Counted from the first letter of the stretch, positions 51,612 to 60,183 are shown. The stretch is 64,000 bases of DNA from Streptococcus pseudopneumoniae (GCF_001074155.1 NZ_JUUZ01000033.1:94797-158796), one strand, 5' to 3'. The notes: a model not told the origin generated them from the sequence alone. Made by a program: numbers and translations.

Positions 51612-51747
51612 TATGCACCTCCTATGATTTTTTGGGGTTTCCCCGAATTTTTGTGAAGACTCGCCTAGCATCGTGGGACGAACCACTTAAACTTGATGAA
51701 TCAAGCAACGATGTTCGTGCGGTTGCACAGGATCGTGCATAGTCAAC
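51612..51747 (-). ncRNA. L21 leader (ribosomal-protein autoregulatory leader)
   Basis: About 135 bases of untranslated leader between the promoter and rplU, rich in complementary segments: GTGCA-n-TGCAC repeats near 51722-51742, CATCGTTG/CCACGATG near 51660-51712, and a GGGG/CCCC hairpin just before the ribosome site (51633-51644). Its position and length fit the L21 leader family of Bacillota, in which the product is thought to repress its own operon. Confidence 0.65.
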
Positions 51748-51753
51748 TCTACA

Positions 51754-51782
51754 AGTATAGCATGATTCCAAATTTTTGACAA
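51754..51782 (-). promoter_or_regulatory. Promoter of rplU-prp-rpmA
   Basis: TTGTCA (51777-51782), 17-base spacer, TATACT (51754-51759) with extended TGC, minus strand. Confidence 0.82.
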
Positions 51783-51788
51783 GTATTT

Positions 51789-52484
51789 TCACTCAAAATT
51801 CAGCCTTTTATCAGACTTTTTTTGCAAAGAAGATAAAACCATACTTAGATAAAAAATACTCATCATGACGGGGACACCTAAAATCGTTTTTTCGCTGAAG
51901 ATAATCGTTAAGTAAGCTGAAAATACTACTCCTAGAACGAAACTAACAAGTAGGCTCACAAAAATCAATCCCTCCATTAAAAAGGCTGTATGCTTGGTCC
52001 GGAAGTATTCACCAAAAGCTAACATGGTGCGTTTAATATTTCCCGTCATAAAGGCATTGTTATAGGCAATTCCAGAAACCTCTCCAAAAGCTGTTGTAAC
52101 GAGACCCATACAAAAAGCCAGAGGAGGAACAATAAACATGTTATCAACACTCAATGGAATAAAACCGATTATCAATGATAAAATAGCTAATGGAACAAGT
52201 GATAGAATGGGGTTTTTTACAATGCGAAGTTTTTCCTTGTAAATCGTAAGCAAAAAAACGCCTAACATGAAAGATAAAAGTGTCAATATCTTTATTTCAG
52301 CATCAGCCAAATTTCTCTGAACGATTCCGACTGATAGAAATACCACATTTCCCGTTTGCCCAGCAACTAAGGTATTTCCTCTTACAATAAACGTATATGC
52401 ATCTACATAACCTGCACAAAAAGTTAAAAAAAGCGCCAATCTTTTTGAATGACGAGAAATTTTTCTCATAGGTAATAATCTCAT
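51789..52484 (-). CDS. DUF1275 (YoaK-type) membrane protein
   Basis: 231 residues with about six hydrophobic helices. The family motif FCAGYVDAYTFIVRG without excess (about 22-36) is followed by GQTGNVVFLSVGI, and NAFMTGNIKRTM in the second half. Function is unknown; transport is suspected for the family. ATG follows AGGAG by seven bases. Single gene with its own extended -10 promoter. Confidence 0.82.
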   Translation of the reverse strand: MRLLPMRKISRHSKRLALFLTFCAGYVDAYTFIVRGNTLVAGQTGNVVFLSVGIVQRNLADAEIKILTLLSFMLGVFLLTIYKEKLRIVKNPILSLVPLAILSLIIGFIPLSVDNMFIVPPLAFCMGLVTTAFGEVSGIAYNNAFMTGNIKRTMLAFGEYFRTKHTAFLMEGLIFVSLLVSFVLGVVFSAYLTIIFSEKTILGVPVMMSIFYLSMVLSSLQKKSDKRLNFE

Positions 52485-52510
52485 ACTAAACTCCTAAATT
52501 TACTGTAACT

Positions 52511-52519
52511 ATTGTACCA
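52511..52519 (-). promoter_or_regulatory. Extended -10 promoter of the DUF1275 gene
   Basis: TGG-TACAAT on the minus strand, 26 bases before the ATG. Confidence 0.55.
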
Positions 52520-52587
52520 TTTTTTCTAGAAATTTCGAAGTATCAAAGCAAAAGAATTGTCTCAAGGAAACGAGTTGGCTCTTTCTA

Positions 52588-52596
52588 TGATATAAT
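52588..52596 (+). promoter_or_regulatory. Extended -10 promoter of the oxidoreductase-helicase pair
   Basis: TGA-TATAAT on the plus strand, 34 bases before the ATG at 52631; no -35. Confidence 0.6.
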
Positions 52597-52630
52597 GAAA
52601 TCAATCATTACTTGTGGAAAAGGAGTAACT

Positions 52631-53608
52631 ATGCTAAAACTTGGTATCATAGGAACTAGTTCGATCAGCCATCATTTTCTAGAGGCTGCCCATACTAGCG
52701 TGAAATTTCAACTGGGTGCAGTCTATTCTAGAAAAATAGAAACCGCAGAAAAGTTTGTTGAACAGTATCAAGGCGTTAAGCTATTTGATCAGCTAAATGA
52801 TTTCTTTAATGATTCATTCGATGTGGTATACATTGCTAGTCCGAATTCCCTGCATTTTAGTCAAGCAAAGATGGCTTTATCTGCTGGAAAACATGTTATC
52901 CTTGAAAAACCAGCTATCACTCAACCACAAGAATGGCAGGAATTAGTTCAAACGGCTAAAAATAATAAATGTTTTATCTTTGAAGCAGCAAGAAACTACC
53001 ATGAAGATGCTTTTGCTACAATTAAGAACTTTTTAGCTGATAAACATGTTTTAGGGGCCGATTTTAACTACGCTAAATATTCATCTAAGATGCCTAACCT
53101 ACTTGCTGGCGATACTCCTAATGTTTTCTCAGACTGTTTTGCAGGTGGGGCACTTATGGATCTTGGTATTTATCCGATTTATGCCGCTGTTCGCTTATTT
53201 GGAAAACCGACTCATGCAACCTATCAAGCTCAGAAACTAAATAATAGCATTGATTTAAATGGGGATGGTATTCTCTCCTATCCGAACTATCAAGTACACA
53301 TCAAAGCAGGAAAGAATATCACTTCTAATCTTCCTTGCGAAATTTATACTACTGACGGAACCTTGACACTCAATACTATCGAGCATATCCAATCAGCTAT
53401 TTTTACCGACCACCAAGGAAATGAATTTAATCTTCCTATCCACCAGGCTCCTCACACCATGACTGAGGAAGTTGCTGCTTTTGCAAAGATGATTAAGCAA
53501 TCAAACCAGGTACTCTACCAATCCTGGATAGATGATGCGACACACGTCCATGACCTACTTTACACCATGCGCCAGGTTGCTGGCATTAGATTTGAGGCAG
53601 AAAAATGA
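52631..53608 (+). CDS. Gfo/Idh/MocA-family oxidoreductase
   Basis: 325-residue NAD(P)-dependent dehydrogenase-like protein. The N-terminal Rossmann motif GIIGTSSISHHF (5-16) leads to the EKPAITQPQEW motif (about 92-102), and GGALMDLGIYPI in the second domain carries the conserved dinucleotide/substrate residues. Substrate not predictable. ATG at 52631 follows AGGAG by five bases; an in-frame ATG 12 codons earlier overlaps the promoter. It overlaps the helicase gene by four bases. Confidence 0.85.
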   Translation: MLKLGIIGTSSISHHFLEAAHTSVKFQLGAVYSRKIETAEKFVEQYQGVKLFDQLNDFFNDSFDVVYIASPNSLHFSQAKMALSAGKHVILEKPAITQPQEWQELVQTAKNNKCFIFEAARNYHEDAFATIKNFLADKHVLGADFNYAKYSSKMPNLLAGDTPNVFSDCFAGGALMDLGIYPIYAAVRLFGKPTHATYQAQKLNNSIDLNGDGILSYPNYQVHIKAGKNITSNLPCEIYTTDGTLTLNTIEHIQSAIFTDHQGNEFNLPIHQAPHTMTEEVAAFAKMIKQSNQVLYQSWIDDATHVHDLLYTMRQVAGIRFEAEK

Positions 53609-54687
53609 AAACTAAACTACCTACCGAATGGCAAGAATTGATTGTCCAACTGGGTTTCCAAGAATTTACTCCCATTCAAGAACAACTTTTTGAGCCTATA
53701 ACAGAAGGTGAAAATCTTCTGGGAGTCAGTCCAACAGGAACAGGAAAGACTTTGGCCTATCTCCTACCTAGTCTTCTCAAACTCCAAAAGAAAAAAGCCC
53801 AACAACTATTGATTTTAGCACCGAATACTGAGCTTGCTGGACAGATCTTTGAAGTCACTAAAACCTGGGCTGAGGCCGTCGGACTAACAGCTCAGCTGTT
53901 TCTATCCGGTTCGAGCCAGAAACGCCAAATTGAACGACTTAAAAAAGGACCAGAAATTCTGATTGGAACACCTGGTCGTATCTTTGAACTGGTCAAATTG
54001 AAAAAAATCAAGATGATGAACGTGGAAGCCATCATTCTAGATGAATTCGACCAGCTGCTTGATGATTCTCAGATTCACTTTGTTGAGAAGATTACCCACT
54101 ACGCACCTCGTGACCACCAACTCATCTACATGAGTGCCACGACCAAATTTGACCAAGATAAGATTGCACCTAACACGCGCACCATTGACCTTTCGGATCA
54201 AAAGCTAGATAACATCCAACACTTCTACATGCAGGTGGACCAACGCCACCGAGTCGATATGCTTCGTAAACTGGCACATGTTGAAGATTTCCGTGGACTT
54301 GTCTTCTTTAATAGCTTGTCAGACCTAGGTAGTGCAGAGGAAAAATTGCAATATCGTGATGTTTTAGCAGTTTCGCTAGCGAGCGATGTCAACGTTAAAT
54401 TTAGAAAAGTTATTTTAGAAAAGTTCAAAGATAATCAACTAACGCTACTTCTTGCGACAGACCTTCTAGCTCGTGGGATTGATATTGATAGCTTGGAGTG
54501 CGTGATTAACTTTGACGTCCCTAGAGATACGGAAACCTATACTCACCGTGCTGGACGTACAGGACGTATGGGTAAAGAGGGCTATGTCATCACACTTGTA
54601 AGCCATCCAGAAGAACTTAAAAAACTTAAGAAATTTGCAAGCGTACGTGAAATCGTCTTAAAAAATCAAGAACTCTATATCAAATGA
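53605..54687 (+). CDS. DEAD-box-type RNA helicase with DEFD motif
   Basis: 360-residue two-RecA-domain helicase without extensions. Q-motif-like LGFQEFTPIQEQL (16-28), Walker A SPTGTGKT, motif Ib TPGR, motif II DEFD instead of DEAD, motif III SAT, and motif VI HRAGRTGRMG are present. Likely CshB-like small helicase in RNA remodelling. Translationally coupled to the oxidoreductase (ATGA). Confidence 0.87.
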   Translation: MKTKLPTEWQELIVQLGFQEFTPIQEQLFEPITEGENLLGVSPTGTGKTLAYLLPSLLKLQKKKAQQLLILAPNTELAGQIFEVTKTWAEAVGLTAQLFLSGSSQKRQIERLKKGPEILIGTPGRIFELVKLKKIKMMNVEAIILDEFDQLLDDSQIHFVEKITHYAPRDHQLIYMSATTKFDQDKIAPNTRTIDLSDQKLDNIQHFYMQVDQRHRVDMLRKLAHVEDFRGLVFFNSLSDLGSAEEKLQYRDVLAVSLASDVNVKFRKVILEKFKDNQLTLLLATDLLARGIDIDSLECVINFDVPRDTETYTHRAGRTGRMGKEGYVITLVSHPEELKKLKKFASVREIVLKNQELYIK

Positions 54688-54827
54688 GAGTGGGACAGAA
54701 ATCGATAATTCCTTACAATTCGATTTCGTCGTCCCACCTCCGCAAAGTAGAGCCCACTCAACCACTGCATCTTGCTCGACAATTTAAAGACAATTGAGAG
54801 GCTAGGACTTTTGTCCCAGCCTCTTTT
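54688..54827 (+). repeat. Streptococcal intergenic hairpin element
   Basis: Two-part inverted-repeat element between convergent genes. The first hairpin pairs GTGGGAC (54690-54696) with GTCCCAC (54731-54737), extended by GAAATCGA/TCGATTTC; outer GAGTGGG can also pair with CCCACTC (54753-54759). The second is the GAGGCT-GGAC terminator hairpin. Its GAGTGGGACAGAAATCG and GAGGCTAGGAC/GTCCCAGCCTC boundaries resemble elements I recall as multicopy in mitis-group genomes. Confidence 0.6.
54798..54827 (+). terminator. Terminator at the end of the element
   Basis: GAGGCTAGGAC/GTCCCAGCCTC stem (54798-54808 and 54813-54823), TTTT loop and TTTT tail. Confidence 0.8.
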
Positions 54828-54828
54828 C

Positions 54829-55206
54829 TTATCCCCAAGTTATTTCTAAACGGTAGTTGGCAAAAGCGACTCCCTCTTTGTTCTGTAGTTGGTAGTCTAG
54901 TTCAATCTTCTCTTCACCAACTTCATAGTGGCTTGTTTGGATGATAAACTCCTGCATGCCCATCGGTGTTGGAATATAGGCCAAGCTATCAGTTCCCTTG
55001 ATAAAACGCATGATGGTCTTGGGATTTGAGAAACGGCTCATGACCAGTTCCTCCCCATTAAATTTTAAAACTACTTTTTCTTGGTCTTCATTGTAAAACA
55101 AAAGATAGGAAAAATCGCCCTTTTCACGTAATTCAACATCATAAAGTTGGTCGATCACTTCCAATTGTTCATCGAACTTGATGGTATTTCTCATTCTAAT
55201 CTTCAC
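54829..55206 (-). CDS. DUF1934 (YwiB-type) protein
   Basis: 125-residue beta-rich protein of the lipocalin-like DUF1934 family: MRNTIKFDEQLEVIDQLYDVEL, SYLLFYNEDQE and the C-terminal IELDYQLQNKEGVAFANYRLEI strand pattern, quoted in parts. Function unknown. The start is a GTG at 55206 with GAGG eight bases upstream; the in-frame ATG four codons later is too far from that site. Convergent with the helicase, divergent from the HD gene. Confidence 0.72.
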   Translation of the reverse strand: MKIRMRNTIKFDEQLEVIDQLYDVELREKGDFSYLLFYNEDQEKVVLKFNGEELVMSRFSNPKTIMRFIKGTDSLAYIPTPMGMQEFIIQTSHYEVGEEKIELDYQLQNKEGVAFANYRLEITWG

Positions 55207-55263
55207 AAAACTTCCTCTTTCTTCTCACTTATCCCTACTATTTTACCAAAAAGGCAAGGAATT

Positions 55264-55272
55264 TGCTATAAT
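55264..55272 (+). promoter_or_regulatory. Extended -10 promoter, predicted leaderless
   Basis: TGC-TATAAT ends six bases before the ATG at 55279; no ribosome-binding site. Confidence 0.6.
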
Positions 55273-55278
55273 GGTCTT

Positions 55279-56583
55279 ATGAATGAAAAAGTATTTCGTG
55301 ACCCCGTTCACAACTATATCCACGTTAATAATCAAGTCATTTATGACCTGATCAATACCAAAGAATTTCAGCGGCTCCGTCGTATCAAACAGCTTGGGAC
55401 ATCTAGCTATACTTTCCATGGTGGTGAGCATAGTCGTTTTTCTCACTGTTTGGGTGTCTACGAAATTGCACGTCAAATCACTGAGATTTTTGAGGAAAAA
55501 TATCCTGAGGAATGGGACTCTAACGAGTCTCTTTTGACCATGACTGCAGCACTTCTCCACGACCTTGGACATGGTGCTTACTCTCATACTTTCGAAAATC
55601 TCTTTGATACTGATCATGAGGCAATTACTCAGGAAATAATCCAAAGCCCTGAGACAGAGATTCACCAGGTTCTTTTGCAGGTAGCACCGGACTTTCCAAA
55701 AAAAGTAGCCAGCGTTATCGATCACACTTATCCCAACAAACAAGTGGTTCAACTCATTTCTAGTCAGATTGATGCAGACCGTATGGACTATCTCCTTCGT
55801 GACTCCTACTTTACAGGTGCTTTTTATGGTCAGTTTGATCTCACACGGATCCTTCGTGTCATTCGTCCTGTTGAAAATGGCATTGCCTTTCAGCGTAATG
55901 GGATGCATGCTATCGAGGATTATGTACTCAGTCGTTACCAGATGTATATGCAGGTTTATTTCCATCCAGCCACACGCGCCATGGAAGTCCTTCTGCAAAA
56001 TCTTCTCAAACGTGCTAAGGAGCTCTATCCTGAAAATAAGGACTTCTTTGCCCTTACATCCCCACATCTACTGCCATTTTTTGAGAAGAAGGTAACCTTA
56101 TCTGACTATCTTGCACTTGACGACGGGGTTATGAATACCTATTTCCAACTCTGGATGACTAGTACAGATAAAATTCTAGCCGATCTTTCGCAACGTTTTA
56201 TCAACCGTAAGGTCTTCAAATCTATTACTTTTTCTGAGAACGACCAAGACCAGCTTGAAATCATGCGGAATTTCGTAGAAGAAATTGGTTTTGACCCCAA
56301 CTACTACACTGCTATCCACAAGAATTTTGACCTTCCTTACGATATTTATCGACCAGAGTCTGAAAATCCTAGAACACAAATCGAGATTGTCCAAAAGAAT
56401 GGCGAGCTGGCAGAACTTTCTAGCCTATCTCCTATCGTACAATCTCTTGCAGGAAGCCGTCATGGTGACAACCGCTTCTACTTCCCTAAAGAAATGCTTA
56501 AGCAAAACAGTATTTTCACAAATATTATTCAACAATTTTCAAAACTGATTGAGAATGATCATTTTACTCCAGACAAGAAATAA
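55279..56583 (+). CDS. HD-domain phosphohydrolase (YwfO/dGTPase-like)
   Basis: 434 residues. The HD metal site is spread over HSRFSHCLG (about 52-60), HDLGHGAYSH (about 94-103) and DADRMDYLLRD (about 165-175). Homologues hydrolyse dNTPs or nucleotides; substrate not known here. The start is the ATG at 55279, giving the family N-terminus MNEKVFRDPVHNYI. It has no Shine-Dalgarno and follows a TGCTATAAT box by six bases. The following HAD gene begins 12 bases after the stop. Confidence 0.88.
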   Translation: MNEKVFRDPVHNYIHVNNQVIYDLINTKEFQRLRRIKQLGTSSYTFHGGEHSRFSHCLGVYEIARQITEIFEEKYPEEWDSNESLLTMTAALLHDLGHGAYSHTFENLFDTDHEAITQEIIQSPETEIHQVLLQVAPDFPKKVASVIDHTYPNKQVVQLISSQIDADRMDYLLRDSYFTGAFYGQFDLTRILRVIRPVENGIAFQRNGMHAIEDYVLSRYQMYMQVYFHPATRAMEVLLQNLLKRAKELYPENKDFFALTSPHLLPFFEKKVTLSDYLALDDGVMNTYFQLWMTSTDKILADLSQRFINRKVFKSITFSENDQDQLEIMRNFVEEIGFDPNYYTAIHKNFDLPYDIYRPESENPRTQIEIVQKNGELAELSSLSPIVQSLAGSRHGDNRFYFPKEMLKQNSIFTNIIQQFSKLIENDHFTPDKK

Positions 56584-56595
56584 CAGAGGAAATTT

Positions 56596-57402
56596 ATGAG
56601 TATAAAACTAATCGCCGTCGATATTGATGGTACCCTAGTTAATAGTAAAAAAGAAATTACTCCAGAAGTTTTTGCAGCTATCCAAGATGCCAAAGCAGCT
56701 GGAGTCAAGGTTGTCATTGCAACAGGACGCCCCATTGCTGGTGTTGCCAAACTTCTTGACGACTTGCAGTTGAGAGATGAAGGTGACTTTGTTGTGACCT
56801 TCAACGGTGCCCTTGTCCAAGAAACCGCTAATGGCCATGAGATTATCAGCGAATCCTTGACTTACGAGGATTATCTGGATATGGAATTTCTCAGCCGTAA
56901 ACTGGGGGTCCACATGCATGCTATTACCAAGGACGGCATCTACACTGCCAATCGCAATATCGGAAAGTACACCGTACACGAGTCAACTCTCGTCAGCATG
57001 TCAATTTTTTACCGTACACCCGAAGAGATGGCCGATAAAGAAATCGTTAAATGTATGTTTATCGACGAACCTGAGATTCTAGATGCTGCGATTGAAAAGA
57101 TTCCAGCAAAATTTTACGAGCGATACTCTATCAACAAATCTGCTCCATTTTACCTAGAACTCCTTAAAAAGGATGTAGACAAGGGATCTGCTATCACTCA
57201 CCTAGCTGAGAAACTTGGACTAAGTAAGGATGAAACCATGGCGATTGGGGATGAGGAAAATGACCGTGCCATGCTAGCAGTCGTTGGTAATCCCGTTGTT
57301 ATGGAAAACGGAAACCCCAAACTCAAAAAAATCGCCAAATACATCACCAAAACAAATGATGAATCAGGCGTTGCCCATGCTATCCGAACTTGGGTCTTGT
57401 AA
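56596..57402 (+). CDS. HAD-superfamily sugar phosphatase (Cof/YidA type)
   Basis: 268-residue type IIB HAD phosphatase. Motif I DIDGTLV (9-15), motif II ATGRP (about 42-46), the cap domain in the middle, and motif IV AIGDEENDRAML (about 215-226). Probable substrates are sugar phosphates. AGAGG precedes the ATG; cotranscribed with the HD gene and ending at a bidirectional terminator. Confidence 0.88.
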   Translation: MSIKLIAVDIDGTLVNSKKEITPEVFAAIQDAKAAGVKVVIATGRPIAGVAKLLDDLQLRDEGDFVVTFNGALVQETANGHEIISESLTYEDYLDMEFLSRKLGVHMHAITKDGIYTANRNIGKYTVHESTLVSMSIFYRTPEEMADKEIVKCMFIDEPEILDAAIEKIPAKFYERYSINKSAPFYLELLKKDVDKGSAITHLAEKLGLSKDETMAIGDEENDRAMLAVVGNPVVMENGNPKLKKIAKYITKTNDESGVAHAIRTWVL

Positions 57403-57420
57403 AATTATTAGAATTTAAAA

Positions 57421-57466
57421 AAGCACCTCAGAAGTTAGAGATACAACTCTAACTCCTGGGGTGTTT
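57421..57466. terminator. Bidirectional terminator
   Basis: A long hairpin (GCACCTCAG...AGTTAGAG paired with CTCTAACT...CTGGGGTGT, 57423-57463) between convergent genes, with TTTT on the plus side and TTTTTT on the minus side. Confidence 0.88.
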
Positions 57467-57477
57467 TAAATTACGGA

Positions 57478-57804
57478 TTATTCTTCCTCATCAAACATAA
57501 GTGCGTCTAACTCTTCTCTTTCAACCGCAATTTCTTCATAGGTGGTAATGATATTACTTAATATCTCTAAGGTGATAATACCAGTCGAATCTTTCATAGT
57601 AACCATGGTTCCAATGTCACTCAAGTCATGAATAAGGGCTCTTACTTTTTTTAATTCGTCCAAATCTAGAATATCCACTTCCATAACTGTATCATGATTT
57701 TTTATTCTTGATTGGATTAGAGAAAGAGACAAGGATGAATAGTTTCTTAACAACTTATAGGTCACTGACTTATCCCCTATAGAATCAATATAAATAGCTA
57801 ACAT
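57478..57804 (-). CDS. Unrecognised small acidic protein
   Basis: 108 residues, cytoplasmic, with no signal peptide or membrane segment. It begins MLAIYIDSIGDKSVTYK and ends in a strongly acidic tail (EREELDALMFDEEE). I do not recognise a family. I place the start at 57804 because AGGAG lies upstream; the open frame runs 17 codons further without a ribosome site. It lies 97 bases after the membrane-anchored gene on the same strand and may share its transcript. Confidence 0.6.
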   Translation of the reverse strand: MLAIYIDSIGDKSVTYKLLRNYSSLSLSLIQSRIKNHDTVMEVDILDLDELKKVRALIHDLSDIGTMVTMKDSTGIITLEILSNIITTYEEIAVEREELDALMFDEEE

Positions 57805-57901
57805 AGAACGTACTCCTTTACTCACTTTTTTGTATGTTCTACCCTTCAATCTCATATCAGTATCTTATAAGTCTTTATAAGCAGCATTAGCATAGTAACT
57901 C

Positions 57902-58774
57902 CTACTGTAAATCTTTGATAAACTCCACAACTTGACGATTCTCAATCTTCACATAATATCCACCGCTATTATTGACAAGTTTATCCCCTTCATATTTATC
58001 AATCTTTACAGCATAAAGACCGCTTGGAAGGGGTTGATTGTTAAAGAATTCTTTCATTTGCGATTCAAGATCTTCAAGATAGGCATCATATAACTGATCC
58101 TTCTTGTCTTCTGGAGTGTAGTACCGAAATTGAAATTCTGGTATAAAAATATCTTTTTGGAAAAGATATTGAGCATCCATAGGATACATCCCTTGTAATG
58201 CTTGTCCATTTCTTTGATTTTCCTCTAATATTTCATCATAAAGATACATGTTGCTAGATTTACTGTTAAATTGAAAATCAATCCCTTCGTACTTCAAAGC
58301 AGTCATTTTAGGGTCTGTTATTGAATTCTTCAACGTTTTTAAAAATTCGCTGGTGCCAGGACTAATCTCAATTCCTAAATAAGCTAATTCTGGAAAAGCG
58401 TGATAAATTTTTTTGTTTTGTTCATAATCTACTTCCAAATCTGTCTTTTTATAATTTTTAAGTTCCGAAGGACGAGTATAGTATTCAAAACGAGAATTAG
58501 CTTGATAGGTTTTACCATCTATATTTTCAGTGTAAGTACCATGGATTACAAATCCTCCTACACTTGTATAGTTTTTTTCGTATTTTTCTAATTCAAACTG
58601 ACCTTTAAGACCGTAGTTCTTATAAGAACGATGTACAGCTTGCTCAAGTTCATTCCGACTTGCATGGGCAAATAGACCCCACATATCCATCATTGCAAGA
58701 ATAGGACTAAGTATTATGAATATTGCAAATAGTATAGCCATGGATAAGCAACCAATTAATAAGCCTTTTTTCAT
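57902..58774 (-). CDS. Unrecognised membrane-anchored exported protein
   Basis: 290 residues. An N-terminal membrane segment (about 5-28, no lipobox) should anchor a soluble domain outside the cell. The domain contains a VGGFVIHGTYTENIDGK segment and several Tyr/Lys-rich stretches, and ends VKIENRQVVEFIKDLQ. No family recognised. It has AGGAG before the ATG, and its promoter lies in one copy of the 107-bp repeat. It might belong to the broad set of variable exported streptococcal proteins, but this is inference. Confidence 0.65.
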   Translation of the reverse strand: MKKGLLIGCLSMAILFAIFIILSPILAMMDMWGLFAHASRNELEQAVHRSYKNYGLKGQFELEKYEKNYTSVGGFVIHGTYTENIDGKTYQANSRFEYYTRPSELKNYKKTDLEVDYEQNKKIYHAFPELAYLGIEISPGTSEFLKTLKNSITDPKMTALKYEGIDFQFNSKSSNMYLYDEILEENQRNGQALQGMYPMDAQYLFQKDIFIPEFQFRYYTPEDKKDQLYDAYLEDLESQMKEFFNNQPLPSGLYAVKIDKYEGDKLVNNSGGYYVKIENRQVVEFIKDLQ

Positions 58775-58797
58775 CTCTTTCTCCTAAACATTCTACG

Positions 58798-58904
58798 TCC
58801 ATTATACCACACCATGGATATCTTATGAATCGTTCAAAATTTGGTCAAAGAAAAAACACTGGTTATCCAGTGTTTTTGTGACTAGTTTCGCTCCCTGCAG
58901 GAAT
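58798..58904. repeat. Direct repeat, copy 1 (tRNA-Arg 3'-end remnant)
   Basis: Aligns without gaps to 60172-60278, 102 of 107 positions identical. It includes a tRNA T-arm/acceptor remnant (ATTCCTGCAGGG on the minus strand), the AAACACTGG-type terminator hairpin, and an extended -10 promoter. The rest of the tRNA is absent here. Confidence 0.9.
58801..58809 (-). promoter_or_regulatory. Extended -10 promoter in repeat copy 1
   Basis: TGG-TATAAT on the minus strand, 27 bases before the gene at 57902-58774. Confidence 0.55.
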
Positions 58905-59142
58905 ATAAAAAACGCTCAGAAAGCCTATTCTAATGGGATTTAGGATAAACTTGGTCAATTTTTGGTCAAATTTATGTCTAATTTATTTTTGACTAACCTT
59001 CACTTTAATATCTTTATCCCTCATAAATAGATTATTTTACTCTTCTTAGCTCCTCTTTACTCTGTATGTCCTGCCCTCAAGATTATATCCTTAAATGCAC
59101 CATTCACCCGGCTGAGATTATCCGGATTATTTTTCTTATTAC
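58905..59142. other. Non-coding remnant next to repeat copy 1
   Basis: About 240 bases without a convincing gene. TTGGTCAA occurs at 58951 and 58962, and also inside both copies of the repeat (58841, 60215), a spacing reminiscent of integrase arm sites. A CCGG hairpin lies near 59110-59125. Confidence 0.45.
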
Positions 59143-59146
59143 TCAC
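59057..59146 (-). other. Possible 29-codon reading frame or gene fragment
   Basis: A GTG overlaps the TGA of the upstream gene (GTGA) and opens a short frame containing NNPDNLSRVNGAFKDIILRA. No ribosome site and no homologue known to me; it may be a fragment of a lost gene. Confidence 0.2.
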
Positions 59147-60129
59147 TCTTTATCACTCCCGTCTGCTCTATAGTAGTCTACATTCCGAAGGGCAGGATGT
59201 TTCTCCAACCAGGCATTCGCTTCTTGGCTGTTATGAATCTGAACATCTGAGGCTTTCCCATCATCATTACGTCCATAAACAGTTAGGATGTCTTCACCCT
59301 TGGGGGCGAACCAATGTAACAAGGTATCAAACCACTCATCCGGTGTAACCTTATCTGGACGAACATAAAGCGACCAATTCTGATTGATGAGTTTATCTTC
59401 TATATCTGGATAAATGCTATAGAGGTTGATATTAGGGTCTGGAATGCTCCCTCCATAATTATCTGCAAGTATCTCATTTGAAGGAGGAAAATAACCCTTA
59501 GAATCCAAGACTTTATCAAAATTTGTTACTCTTTCCGTATCAATAATATTATAGTCCATTCCAAACTTTGTATCTTTTGGACGATCCACTACTTCTTCTG
59601 TCTCCACATTGAGATAGACTGTTTTGAATACCCAATTTTCTTCATCTGTTAAATCTCTAATTTTTAACCCAAAGTAGTGAGTGTCCTCAACGTAATACGA
59701 GTCGAGCAGAATTGCAGGAACGCCTTTCGGATTGTAGTTTCGCACTGCCTGAAAAAGGTCAATCTTTCGTTCGGGCAAGCCCTCCTCGTCTAAATTATAC
59801 AAAATCAAGTTCCAATACTCTCCTTCCATCTGAAGGTGAGGGATTTCATGTATCTTTCCTTCTTCCTCTACTTTAAAAGTCTTGTATTCATTTGTGATCG
59901 CATATGTTTTACTGACAAAGAAACTCCCTTTGTTTGTAGGCGCAAGGACGTATTGGTTCTTATCTCCAAATAGTTGAAAGTCTGATTTTCCTATAGCAGT
60001 TCGCATTCTATACTCTAGCTCTTTGGGTTTCTGACTTTGCTTCAAGATAAGAAAGAAACAAGATGCAGTTATGACTAAGAGGCTTAAAACTCCCAGAATG
60101 ATTAGTATTCTTTTCCTGTATTGTTTCAT
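59143..60129 (-). CDS. Unrecognised membrane-anchored exported protein between the direct repeats
   Basis: 328 residues. One N-terminal membrane segment (about 8-28) after a basic start (MKQYRKR), then an extracellular domain of about 295 residues rich in Asp, Glu, Tyr and Trp. There is a Cys in the membrane segment (ASC), but the lipobox is poor. No family recognised and no clear similarity to the neighbouring exported protein. AGGAG precedes the ATG at 60129. It is the only full gene inside the unit bounded by the tRNA-derived repeats. Confidence 0.65.
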   Translation of the reverse strand: MKQYRKRILIILGVLSLLVITASCFFLILKQSQKPKELEYRMRTAIGKSDFQLFGDKNQYVLAPTNKGSFFVSKTYAITNEYKTFKVEEEGKIHEIPHLQMEGEYWNLILYNLDEEGLPERKIDLFQAVRNYNPKGVPAILLDSYYVEDTHYFGLKIRDLTDEENWVFKTVYLNVETEEVVDRPKDTKFGMDYNIIDTERVTNFDKVLDSKGYFPPSNEILADNYGGSIPDPNINLYSIYPDIEDKLINQNWSLYVRPDKVTPDEWFDTLLHWFAPKGEDILTVYGRNDDGKASDVQIHNSQEANAWLEKHPALRNVDYYRADGSDKE

Positions 60130-60174
60130 AATGATTCTCCTAAGTATTTCCTATTACGTTTTAATCTTTAATCC

Positions 60175-60183
60175 ATTATACCA
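60175..60183 (-). promoter_or_regulatory. Extended -10 promoter in repeat copy 2
   Basis: TGG-TATAAT on the minus strand, 46 bases before the gene at 59143-60129. Confidence 0.55.

Noticed and set aside
55243..56067. Long antisense open frame opposite the HD hydrolase gene
   Set aside because: It is a shadow of the HD coding sequence: no ribosome site, no recognisable domain, and the plus-strand frame has clear HD motifs.
57902..60129. The two exported proteins as paralogues produced by the duplication
   Set aside because: Apart from the N-terminal helix layout I see no shared motifs; only the promoter/tRNA-end segments are duplicated.
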